From Achromobacter xylosoxidans (GTDB lineage Bacteria > Pseudomonadota > Gammaproteobacteria > Burkholderiales > Burkholderiaceae_B), in NCBI RefSeq assembly GCF_001457475.1, contig NZ_LN831029.1, positions 4,712,001-4,776,000 of the forward strand: a DNA stretch of 64,000 nucleotides, in the 5' to 3' direction. The translations under genes and the position numbers were made by a program. This document shows positions 9,039 through 16,779 of this stretch, piece after piece (the stretch's first letter is position 1; each line of letters starts with the position of its first letter). The notes beneath the pieces were generated by a model. It did not search any database. It was given only the letters and a program-made list of their open reading frames with translations, and was not told where the DNA came from.

Positions 9039-9974
9039 TCAGAACGCCACGTTGTCGCCGCCCTTCAGGCCCAGCTTGGCGCGGGTATCGGCGGGCGTGG
9101 CCACTTCCAGGTTGAGCGCCTCCAGGATGGTGCGGATGCGCTCGACCTGCGAGCGGTTCGACTCGGCCAGCTGGCCCGGCCCGATCCACAGCGAATCCTC
9201 CAGCCCCACCCGCACGTTCGAGCCCATGGCCGCGCCGATGGTGGCCAGCGGCATCTGGTTGCGGCCGGCGCCCAGGATCGACCATTCGTATTCATTGCCG
9301 AACAGGCGGTCGGCGGTGCGCTTCATGTGCATCAGGTCTTCGGGGTGCGGGCCAATGCCGCCCAGGATGCCGAACACCGACTGGATGAACGGCGGCGACT
9401 TCACCAGGCCGCGGTCCACAAAATGCGCCAGGTTGTACAGGTGGCTGATGTCGTAGCACTCGAACTCGAAACGGGTGCCGTTGGCGTTGCCCAGCTCCAG
9501 GATCGATTCGATGTCCTGGTAGGTGTTGCGGAAGATCAGCGAGCGGCTGTTCTCCAGGTGCTCGCGCTCCCACTCATGCTTGAAGTCCTGGAAGCGGCCC
9601 AGCATCGGGAACAGGCCGAAGTTCATCGAGCCCATGTTCAGCGACGCCAGCTCCGGCTTGAAGGTGGTGGCCGGCCGCATGCGCTCCTGCACCGTCATGT
9701 GCGGGCTGCCGCCGGTGGTGATGTTGATGATGGCGTCGGTCTCGGCCTTGATGCGCTTGAGGAACGGCTCGAACAGCGCCGGGTCCTGCGACGGCTTGCC
9801 GGTCTGCGGGTCGCGCGCATGCAGGTGCAGCACGGCGGCGCCGGCGCGGGCCGCGCCGATGGCGGCCTCGGCGATCTCGTCGGCCGTCACCGGCAGGTGC
9901 GGCGACATGCTGGGCGTGTGGATGGCGCCCGTCACGGCGCAGGTGATCACGACTTTCTGCTTGGCTTTAGCCAT
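9039..9974 (-). CDS. Beta-keto acid cleavage enzyme (BKACE, DUF849)
   Basis: Zn-dependent Claisen-type enzyme of the BKACE/Kce family, 311 residues. The family condenses a beta-keto acid with acetyl-CoA and releases acetoacetate plus a new acyl-CoA. Visible hallmarks are the opening VVITCAVTGAIHTP, metal histidines H50 and H52 in LHLHARDPQTG, and the INITTGGSP segment. It overlaps the upstream dehydrogenase gene by 8 bp, so the likely sequence is beta-hydroxy acid to beta-keto acid to acyl-CoA. The particular beta-keto acid is unknown. Family members act on 3-keto-5-aminohexanoate, dehydrocarnitine and others. Confidence 0.92.
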   Translation of the reverse strand: MAKAKQKVVITCAVTGAIHTPSMSPHLPVTADEIAEAAIGAARAGAAVLHLHARDPQTGKPSQDPALFEPFLKRIKAETDAIINITTGGSPHMTVQERMRPATTFKPELASLNMGSMNFGLFPMLGRFQDFKHEWEREHLENSRSLIFRNTYQDIESILELGNANGTRFEFECYDISHLYNLAHFVDRGLVKSPPFIQSVFGILGGIGPHPEDLMHMKRTADRLFGNEYEWSILGAGRNQMPLATIGAAMGSNVRVGLEDSLWIGPGQLAESNRSQVERIRTILEALNLEVATPADTRAKLGLKGGDNVAF

Positions 9975-10929
9975 TTTCGTCTCCGTTGTCTTGCTGTTGC
10001 TTGTGGCGCATCAGGCGCATCAGTTGTTCGTCGCGCCAGTAGCGGCGCGCCGTCAGGTCATCGTCCGGCAGCAGGCCGCGCCGCTCGGACGCCAGGGCCT
10101 CGACCAGCGCGCCGTCCCAGGGCACGGGTTCGCGCTGGCTGGCGCCGATGGATTGGTACAGCCCGCCGTAGCGCGCGCAGTAGTCGGCAAGGCCGCCGGG
10201 CGCGTTCAGGTCGATGGTCTCGAACGGCCCCATGAACGACCAGCGCAGGCCCAGGCCGTCCTTGACCGTGGTGTCGATGTCCTCGGCGCTGGCGATGCCG
10301 GCGGCGGCCAGGCGGAAGGCCTCGTGCAGCAGCGCGCCCTGCAGGCGGTTGAGGATGAAGCCCTCGATCTCGCGCCGCATCGTCACCGGCTTCTGGCCGA
10401 TATCCAGCATGATGTCGCGCGCCGCCTGCATGGCGGCCTCGCTGGTCCAGGGCGCCGGGCACAGCTCCACCACCGGGATCAGATAGGGCGGATTGACCGG
10501 ATGCGCCACCAGGCAGCGCGCCCGGCCGGGCAGGCCTTCGGTGAATTCGCTGGCAGGAATGCTGGAAGTGGAACTGCCGATGATGGCGTCGGGATCGGCC
10601 GCCGCGTCCAGTTGCGCGAACAGATCGCGCTTCAGAGCCAGCCGCTCGGGCGAGTTCTCCTGGATGTAGCGGGCGCCGGCCAGCGCCTCGGGCAGGCTGG
10701 CGGCCACCTCGATGCGGGCGGCGGCCGCCGCCGCGTCGCGCAGCAGGCCGTGCGCCTGCAATGCATCCAGCTGGCGCCGGATCAGCGCGCCGGCCTCGGC
10801 CAGCATGGCGGCGTTGACGTCGTACAGCCGCACCTGCCAGCCCTGGCGCGCGAACACGATGGCCCAGGCCTGGCCGATCAGTCCGGTGCCGATGATGGCG
10901 GCGCGGCGCCGCCGCGGATCGGCCGCCAT
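9967..10929 (-). CDS. 3-hydroxyacyl-CoA dehydrogenase family protein, lambda-crystallin/L-gulonate 3-dehydrogenase type
   Basis: NAD-dependent beta-hydroxy acid dehydrogenase, 320 residues, the length of mammalian lambda-crystallin (CRYL1). The Rossmann loop IIGTGLIGQAWA opens it. The catalytic region GSSTSSIPASEF, CLVAHPVNPPYLIPVVEL and GFILNRLQGALLHEA, with the tail ARRYWRDEQLMRL, resembles CRYL1 more closely than carnitine dehydrogenase or FadB. The frame stays open upstream, but the start is placed at 10929 because it overlaps the SDR stop as TGATG. It is followed by the BKACE gene (8-bp overlap), so it probably makes the beta-keto acid for that enzyme. The substrate is inferred only as a 3-hydroxy acid. 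Confidence 0.9.
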   Translation of the reverse strand: MAADPRRRRAAIIGTGLIGQAWAIVFARQGWQVRLYDVNAAMLAEAGALIRRQLDALQAHGLLRDAAAAAARIEVAASLPEALAGARYIQENSPERLALKRDLFAQLDAAADPDAIIGSSTSSIPASEFTEGLPGRARCLVAHPVNPPYLIPVVELCPAPWTSEAAMQAARDIMLDIGQKPVTMRREIEGFILNRLQGALLHEAFRLAAAGIASAEDIDTTVKDGLGLRWSFMGPFETIDLNAPGGLADYCARYGGLYQSIGASQREPVPWDGALVEALASERRGLLPDDDLTARRYWRDEQLMRLMRHKQQQDNGDENG

Positions 10930-11711
10930 CAGTAGAGCTTCTGCGTGAAGCCGTCCACCACGATGGCCTGCCCCGTGACGCTGCGGGCGGCCTCGCTGGC
11001 GTTGAACAGCACCATGTTGGCGATGTCGCGCGCCGTGACCATGCGGCCCAGCGCCGCCTGGTTTTCGTAGAGCGCGGCAATTTCCTCGACCGGCTTGTCC
11101 AGCGTCCTGGCCTTGGCCTCGATCACGGCGCGGATGCGCGGCCCTTCGACCGCGCCCGGCAGGATGGCGTTGACGCGGATGCCGTGGCCGCCCAGCTCGA
11201 TCGCCAGCGACTTGGTGAAGCCGATCACCGCCCACTTGGACGCCGAATAGACCGAGCGCCCGGCAAAGCCCAGGTGGCCCGCGGCCGACGACAGGTTGAT
11301 CATGACGCCGGCGCGCGACTGCTTGAGCAGCGGGATGGCCTGGCGCCCGCACAGGAACTGGCCGGTGATGTTGACCGCCAGGGTGCGATCCCAGTCGGCC
11401 TTGGACAAGGTCTCGACGAAACCGGTGGGGCCGGCCACGCCAGCGTTGTTGACCAGGATGTCCAGGCCGCCCAGCTGCTGGCGCACGGCGTCGAACAGGG
11501 CGGCCACGCTGTCTTCATCCGACACGTCGGCATGCACCGCGCGCACGCCGGGCAATTCGGCCGGCAGCGCGGCCAGCCGCTCGCGGTTGACATCGCACAC
11601 CAGCACCGACGCCCCGGCCCGGTGGAACACCTGCGCCATTTCCAGGCCCAGCCCATCGGCGCCGGCGGTGATCAGTACCTTTTTTCCGGCGAAATCCACT
11701 TCCTCGAACAT
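10929..11711 (-). CDS. Short-chain dehydrogenase/reductase
   Basis: Classical SDR of about 260 residues. Coenzyme loop TAGADGLGLEMA (the usual TGxxxGxG is slightly changed), NNAG, catalytic serine (NLSSAAGH) and YSASK are all present, and the C-terminus ends GQAIVVDGF. An in-frame ATG at 11774 would add 21 residues and run through the AT-rich operator, so ATG 11711 with an AGGAG site is preferred. It is the first gene of an SDR-dehydrogenase-BKACE operon. Its promoter region carries a near match to the GntR operator at 11755-11767. Confidence 0.9.
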   Translation of the reverse strand: MFEEVDFAGKKVLITAGADGLGLEMAQVFHRAGASVLVCDVNRERLAALPAELPGVRAVHADVSDEDSVAALFDAVRQQLGGLDILVNNAGVAGPTGFVETLSKADWDRTLAVNITGQFLCGRQAIPLLKQSRAGVMINLSSAAGHLGFAGRSVYSASKWAVIGFTKSLAIELGGHGIRVNAILPGAVEGPRIRAVIEAKARTLDKPVEEIAALYENQAALGRMVTARDIANMVLFNASEAARSVTGQAIVVDGFTQKLY

Positions 11712-11754
11712 GCTCTTTGTCTCCTGGATTCTTGTGCTCAAACGCCTTTTGATC

Positions 11755-11767
11755 ATATAGGATATAT
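11755..11767. promoter_or_regulatory. Putative GntR operator, ATATAGGATATAT (site 2)
   Basis: Matches site 1 (7006-7018) at 12 of 13 bases and lies inside a wider imperfect palindrome, ATCATATAGGATATATGAT (11752-11770). It sits about 40 bp upstream of the SDR start codon on the minus strand, where a repressor would block transcription. Assignment to the GntR regulator at 7119 is inference. Confidence 0.6.
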
Positions 11768-11968
11768 GATTCAAAGGGGAGTTTTCTTGCCATCAAAGCA
11801 GCCATGAAAAGGGCCGCGAAACAGCGTCCGGACAGCGGAATTTGACCTGCCGCGCAGCGGAAAACTGCCCGCAAACGCTTTATTCATGCGGCTTGAGGGA
11901 AATCCCCGATTCAGCCGGCCAAGTCCGGCACTAGAATCCAGGACGAGGTTCTCACACCCCGCCGGCGC

Positions 11969-11981
11969 ATATATCATATAT
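11969..11981. promoter_or_regulatory. Putative GntR operator, ATATATCATATAT (site 3)
   Basis: Exact reverse complement of site 1, and with the following TC identical over 15 bp. It lies 63 bp upstream of the start of the binding-protein gene at 12044 and so would control the branched-chain-type ABC transporter operon. The 11712-12043 gap thus holds two such sites, one for each divergent operon. Nothing else was recognised in the gap. Confidence 0.65.
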
Positions 11982-12043
11982 TCAAAAACAGACGGACGAC
12001 TCAGACAACAGTCCGCATCCAAACCCACAAAGGAGCGTAGACA

Positions 12044-13243
12044 GTGTTCAAGATCAAACAATTCGCCATCGCGCTGGGCCTGTGCGGCGCCATGGCCAGC
12101 GGCACCGCGGCGGCCGACATGAAAGTGGGCGCGCTCTTCCCGTTCAGCGGCGCGCTGGCGTTGCTGGGACAGGAGAGCTATCGCGGCCTGGAACTGGCCG
12201 TCAACGAAATCAATGCCGCCGGCGGCATCAACGGCGAGAAGATCCAGATCATCAAGGCCGACGCGGTCGACCCGACCCAGGCGGTGTCCGAGACCAAGCG
12301 ATTGATCTCATCGAACGTGGTCGGCGTGTTCGGCAGCTACGCCTCGGGCATCTCATACGCGGCCTCGCCCGTGACCGAACTGGCCGGCGTGCCCTACTTC
12401 GAGCTGGGCGCCACCGCCCACAAGATCACCACGCGCGGCTACAAGTACCTGTTCCGCAGCAACCCCAACACCGCGCTGTACGGCGTGTCGGTGGTCAACG
12501 CGCTGCACGACATCATCGGGCCGGGCATGGGCCTGAACCCGAAGGAAGTGCGCATCGGCATCATCCACGAGGACGGCCCCTACGGCACCGACGTGGCCGC
12601 CACCGAGAAAAAGCGCGCCCAGGAACTCGGCTACACCGTGGCCGAGGTGCTGCCCTATTCGGCCAAGACGGTCGACCTGTCCTCGCTGATCCTGCGCCTG
12701 AAGGGCGCCAAGGTCGACGTGGTGCTGCAGACCGCCTACCAGAACGACGCCATCCTGTACTTCAGCCAGGCGCGCGCCGCCGGCTTCAAGCCCAAGGTGG
12801 TGATCGGCGCCGGTGGCGGCTATTCGCTGGCCGACACCGCCAAGGCCGTGGGCGCCGACATGAACGGCGTGTTCGACCTGGACTTCCCGCAGGCGTCCAT
12901 CAATCCGGCCGGCGCGCCCGGCCTGGACAAGTTCCTGGAAGCCTACAAGACCACCTACAAGAGCGACCCGCAGTCCGGCCACAGCCTGACCAACTATGTC
13001 GGCGCCAAGGCCTTCTTCGAAGCCATCGCCAACGCCAAGTCGACCGACAAGGACAAGATCCGCGCGGCCGTGCTGGCGTACAAGAAGCCGGCCGGCCAGA
13101 CCGCCAACGGCTGGGCCTTCGACTTCGGCGAGGACGGCCAGAACAACGCCTCGACCTTCTACGTGATGCAGTGGCAGGATGGCAAGCTGGTCACCATCGC
13201 GCCTGACAACCTCGCGCTGGGCAAGCCCGTCTTCAAGAAATAG
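12044..13243 (+). CDS. Branched-chain amino-acid type ABC transporter substrate-binding protein
   Basis: Periplasmic receptor of the LivJ/Peripla_BP_6 type, 399 residues. A GTG start with AGGAG 8 bases upstream is followed by a Sec signal (KIKQFAIALGLCGAMASGTAAA) and a mature start DMKVGALFPFSGALALLGQ, which is characteristic. It opens the operon that also encodes LivH-, LivMG- and LivF-like parts. In the Burkholderiales such systems often import aromatic or carboxylic acids, so leucine need not be the ligand. The operator at 11969 and the nearby catabolic genes suggest the pathway substrate. Confidence 0.92.
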   Translation: MFKIKQFAIALGLCGAMASGTAAADMKVGALFPFSGALALLGQESYRGLELAVNEINAAGGINGEKIQIIKADAVDPTQAVSETKRLISSNVVGVFGSYASGISYAASPVTELAGVPYFELGATAHKITTRGYKYLFRSNPNTALYGVSVVNALHDIIGPGMGLNPKEVRIGIIHEDGPYGTDVAATEKKRAQELGYTVAEVLPYSAKTVDLSSLILRLKGAKVDVVLQTAYQNDAILYFSQARAAGFKPKVVIGAGGGYSLADTAKAVGADMNGVFDLDFPQASINPAGAPGLDKFLEAYKTTYKSDPQSGHSLTNYVGAKAFFEAIANAKSTDKDKIRAAVLAYKKPAGQTANGWAFDFGEDGQNNASTFYVMQWQDGKLVTIAPDNLALGKPVFKK

Positions 13244-13290
13244 AACGCCGGGGCCGCCACCCGGCAGGCCCGGCACGGCAAGCCAGCAAA

Positions 13291-13312
13291 CCGGACGCTC
13301 GGGGGCGTCCGG
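13291..13312 (+). terminator. Intercistronic hairpin between receptor and permease genes
   Basis: Perfect 8-bp GC stem CCGGACGC/GCGTCCGG with a 6-base loop in the 149-bp gap between the binding protein and the LivH-like permease. It has no strong T-tract (cgtttca follows). It could act as a 3' mRNA stabiliser or partial terminator that keeps the receptor more abundant than the membrane parts. Confidence 0.5.
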
Positions 13313-13392
13313 CGTTTCACTGGGGCCCGCGGCCCCGGCCCCGCCGGCGACGGCGCGCGGCCGGGACGCGCCCCGTTCCAAGAGGTTGCACC

Positions 13393-14259
13393 ATGGATAT
13401 CTTCATTCAACTGGTCATCAACGGCCTGTTGCTGGGCGGCGCCTACACCATCATCAGCCTGGGGCTGACGCTGATCTTCGGCGTGGTCCGCGTCGTCAAT
13501 TTCGCGCACGGCGAATTCCTGATGATCGGCATGTACGCGGTCTACCTGATCGCGGCGCAGTTCGGCGTGCACCCGTACATCGGCCTGGTGCCGGTGGCGG
13601 TCATCCTGTTCGCACTGGGCGCGCTGACGCAGAAAGGCATCATCCAACCGCTGCTCAACGCCGACCAGCACATCCAGATCTTCGCCACGGTGGGCGTGTC
13701 CACCATCCTGCTGAACCTGGCGCTGGTGATCTTCGGCGCCAACGTGTTCCGCGCCCCGGTGCAACTGGGCACCAGCACCCTGGACGTCGGCAACTACTCC
13801 ATGGTCACCGGCCAGTTGGTGACCTTCGTGGTCGGCCTGAGCCTGGCCGCGCTGCTGCACCTGTTCATGCACCGCACCTACCTGGGCCGCGCGCTGCGGG
13901 CGGTGGCGCAGCACCGCTACGCCGCCACGCTGATGGGGGTGAACGTCAACAACGTCTACGCCATCGCCTTCGGCCTGGGCACCGCCTTCGTCGGCATCGC
14001 CGCGGGCCTCCTGGCGCCGCAGTATCCGGTGTTCCCGACGGTGGGCACGTACTTCGTGCTGACCGCCTTCGTGATCGTGGTGCTGGGCGGCCTGGGCAGC
14101 CTGTACGGCGCGGTGGCCGGGTCGATGATCATCGGCATCGTCGATACGCTGGCCGGTTACTACATCGCCCCCGACCTCAAAGAGGTCGTCTATTTCGGGA
14201 TCTTCCTCTTGATCCTTGTCCTGCGTCCGACCGGCCTGTTCGGCGTCGGCACAGAGTGA
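13393..14259 (+). CDS. Branched-chain amino-acid type ABC transporter permease (LivH class)
   Basis: Inner-membrane permease of 288 residues with about eight hydrophobic segments. The opening (LVINGLLLGGAYTIISLGL) and the VNFAHGEFLMIGMY and TAFVIVVLGGLGSLYGA segments are LivH signatures. It pairs with the LivM-like half of the next protein to form the translocation path. RBS AGAGG precedes ATG 13393. The next gene follows after 22 bp. Confidence 0.94.
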   Translation: MDIFIQLVINGLLLGGAYTIISLGLTLIFGVVRVVNFAHGEFLMIGMYAVYLIAAQFGVHPYIGLVPVAVILFALGALTQKGIIQPLLNADQHIQIFATVGVSTILLNLALVIFGANVFRAPVQLGTSTLDVGNYSMVTGQLVTFVVGLSLAALLHLFMHRTYLGRALRAVAQHRYAATLMGVNVNNVYAIAFGLGTAFVGIAAGLLAPQYPVFPTVGTYFVLTAFVIVVLGGLGSLYGAVAGSMIIGIVDTLAGYYIAPDLKEVVYFGIFLLILVLRPTGLFGVGTE

Positions 14260-14281
14260 TCAGAGCCACAAGGAGCGAGAC

Positions 14282-16063
14282 GTGTTTCCCGACTTTCGAA
14301 GCCCCAAAGCCTACGTCAGCCTGATTCTGCTGATCGTCATGTTCATCGTGCCCGTCGCCACGGGCACGCCGTTCTGGACCAACCTGTTCGTCCTGCTGTT
14401 CGTCTTTTCCGCGCTGTCGGTGGCCTGGAACATCGTCGGCGGCTACGCCGGCCAGCTGTCGCTGGGCCACGCGGTGTTCTACGGCATCGGCGGCTACACC
14501 GCCACCCTGCTGACGCAGAACTTCGGCATCTCGCCGTGGTTCGGGATGCTGGTGGGCGCGGCCATCTCGGCCGTGGTGGCCATCATCATCAGCTATCCCA
14601 CGCTGCGGCTGCGCGGGCCGTTCTTCGCGCTGGCCACCATCGCCATCCTGGAAGTGGTGCGGCTGCTGGTGATCCACGAGGAAAGCTGGACCGGCGGCTC
14701 CAGCGGCATCAGCCTGCCGCTGAACATCGGCTGGGCCTGGATCGTGTTCCGCGAGAAGATCAACTACGTGATCATCGCCTTCGGCCTGTTCCTGCTGGTG
14801 ACCTGGGTGTCGTGGACCATCCGCAAGTCGCGCATCGGCCATTACCTGATCGCCATCCGCGAACGCGAGGACGCGGCGCTGGCGGTGGGCATCCACACGG
14901 TGCGCGTCAAGATCATCGCCGCGGTGGTGTCGGCCATGCTGACCAGCATCATCGGCACCTTCCACATCACCTACCTGACCTTCGTCGATCCCAGCTCGGC
15001 GTTCTCGCTGGAACTGTCGATCCAGGTGGCGATGTTCGCGCTGATCGGCGGCCTGGGCACGGTGGCCGGCCCCATCGCCGGCACCTTCCTGGTGCTGCCG
15101 ATCGCCGAGCTGGCGCGCGGCTGGCTGTCCAGCGTGGGCAACGGCATGCACGGGCTGATCTACGGCCTGATCCTGGTGGCGGTGGTGCTGACCATCCCGC
15201 GCGGCCTGGCCGGCGCTTTCGGTCCGGCCATCGAGCGCGCCCTGGCGCGGCTGCCCTACCTGGGCACGCCGCGCGCCCGGCGCCAGCTGGTCGAGGCGGC
15301 CCGCCCGACCGACGCGGCGCGGCGCGAGCAGCCGGTGCTCAAGGCCGAGAACCTGTTCAAGAGCTTCGGCGGCCTGCGCGCCACCAACGACGTGTCGCTG
15401 ACGCTGAACCAGTACGAGATCCTGGGCATGATCGGCCCCAACGGCGCCGGCAAGACCACGGTGTTCAACCTGCTGTCGGGCTTCCTGTCGCCGGACAAGG
15501 GCGCGGTGTCGATGGTCGACGCCAAGGGCAACTGGGTCTCTTGCAGCACGCCGGACCAGTTCGCCCACCAGGGCCTGGGCCGCACCTTCCAGATCGCCAA
15601 GCCGTTCACCGGCCTGACGGTGCTGGAGAACATCATGCTGGGCGCCTTCATCCGCACGTCCGACCGCGAGGAGGCCGAGCAGATCGCGCTCAAGGTGGCC
15701 GAGGAAACCGACCTGCTCAAGTACCTGAACACCGAGGCCCGCAGCCTGACGGTGGGCGGCATGAAGCGGCTGGAGATCGCCCGCGCCCTGGCGATCCGGC
15801 CGCGCATCCTGCTGCTGGACGAGGTCATGGCGGGGCTGAACCCCACCGACATCGAGAAGTCGATCAAGATGATCCGCCGCATCCGCGATTCGGGCGTGTC
15901 GGTGCTGCTGATCGAGCACATGATGCAGGCCACCATGGCGCTGTCGGACCGCATCATCGTGCTGAACGAAGGCGCGGTGCTGGTGAGCGGCGCGCCGAAG
16001 GACGTGGTCGAGAACCCCGCCGTCATCGAGGCCTATTTGGGCAAGGAGTACCAGGATGCTTAA
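14282..16063 (+). CDS. Fused ABC transporter permease and ATP-binding protein (LivM-LivG fusion)
   Basis: One 593-residue polypeptide joins a LivM-type permease (about residues 1-330; GGYAGQLSLGHAVFYGIGGY, several membrane spans, FALIGGLGTVAGPIAGTFLV) to a LivG-type ATPase (about 350-593; Walker A GPNGAGKTTVFNLLSG near 385, signature LTVGGMKRLEIARAL, Walker B ILLLDEVMAGLNP, and a LLIEHMM H-loop). The start is GTG at 14282 with AAGGAG just upstream. An upstream in-frame ATG at 14216 lies inside livH and is rejected. LivM and LivG are usually separate genes. The linker (RARRQLVEAARPTDAARR) is charged and looks intact, so this is a real fusion and not a missed stop. Confidence 0.92.
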   Translation: MFPDFRSPKAYVSLILLIVMFIVPVATGTPFWTNLFVLLFVFSALSVAWNIVGGYAGQLSLGHAVFYGIGGYTATLLTQNFGISPWFGMLVGAAISAVVAIIISYPTLRLRGPFFALATIAILEVVRLLVIHEESWTGGSSGISLPLNIGWAWIVFREKINYVIIAFGLFLLVTWVSWTIRKSRIGHYLIAIREREDAALAVGIHTVRVKIIAAVVSAMLTSIIGTFHITYLTFVDPSSAFSLELSIQVAMFALIGGLGTVAGPIAGTFLVLPIAELARGWLSSVGNGMHGLIYGLILVAVVLTIPRGLAGAFGPAIERALARLPYLGTPRARRQLVEAARPTDAARREQPVLKAENLFKSFGGLRATNDVSLTLNQYEILGMIGPNGAGKTTVFNLLSGFLSPDKGAVSMVDAKGNWVSCSTPDQFAHQGLGRTFQIAKPFTGLTVLENIMLGAFIRTSDREEAEQIALKVAEETDLLKYLNTEARSLTVGGMKRLEIARALAIRPRILLLDEVMAGLNPTDIEKSIKMIRRIRDSGVSVLLIEHMMQATMALSDRIIVLNEGAVLVSGAPKDVVENPAVIEAYLGKEYQDA

Positions 16064-16760
16064 GGTTTCGGATCTGTCGTCGGGCTACGGCAAGAGCCAG
16101 GTGCTCAACGGCCTGAACTTCGAGGTCAATGCCGGCGAGATCGTGACGCTGATCGGCGCCAACGGCGCCGGCAAGACCACCACCCTGAAGACGCTGTGCG
16201 GCGTGGTTCCCGCCACCGCCGGCCGGGTCGAGTTCGAGGGCCGCGACCTGACCAACCGCACGCCCTACGACATCGTCGACGCCGGGATCACCATGATTCC
16301 CGAGGGCCGCCAGCTGTTCCCGCACTTCACGGTGCGCGACAACCTGCTGATGGGCTCGTACAAGCGCGCCGCCCGCCCCATCGTGCAGCGCAAGCTGGAG
16401 GAAGTACTTCAGATCTTCCCGCGGGTGCGCGAGCGCCTGGGCCAGTATGCCGGCTCGCTGTCCGGCGGCGAGCAGCAGATGGTGGCGATCGCGCGCGGCA
16501 TGATGGCCGACCCCAAGCTGCTGGTGTTCGACGAGCCCTCGCTGGGGCTATCGCCGCTGCTGGTGCAGCAGATGTTCGACATCATCCGCGACGTCACCTC
16601 CCACGGCGTCACGGTGCTGCTGGTGGAGCAGAACGTGTTCCGCACGCTGCGCCTGGCCGACCGCGGCTACGTGCTGGAGAACGGCGCCATCGTGCGCACG
16701 GGCACCGGCGCCGAACTGCTGGCCGATCCCCATGTCAAGAAGGCCTATCTGGGCCACTGA
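16056..16760 (+). CDS. Branched-chain amino-acid type ABC transporter ATP-binding protein (LivF class)
   Basis: Second ATPase of the transporter, 234 residues. Walker A GANGAGKTTTLK, signature SLSGGEQQMVAIARG, Walker B LLVFDEPSLGLSP and LLVEQN are seen. Its ATG overlaps the end of the LivM-LivG gene by 8 bp, which implies translational coupling and a 1:1 ratio of the two nucleotide-binding halves. Confidence 0.95.
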   Translation: MLKVSDLSSGYGKSQVLNGLNFEVNAGEIVTLIGANGAGKTTTLKTLCGVVPATAGRVEFEGRDLTNRTPYDIVDAGITMIPEGRQLFPHFTVRDNLLMGSYKRAARPIVQRKLEEVLQIFPRVRERLGQYAGSLSGGEQQMVAIARGMMADPKLLVFDEPSLGLSPLLVQQMFDIIRDVTSHGVTVLLVEQNVFRTLRLADRGYVLENGAIVRTGTGAELLADPHVKKAYLGH

Positions 16761-16779
16761 AATCCGAAGGACCGCATTC

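Noticed and set aside
14216..14281. An earlier ATG for the LivM-LivG fusion protein
   Set aside because: It lies inside the LivH gene and gives a non-hydrophobic extension; GTG 14282 has AAGGAG upstream.
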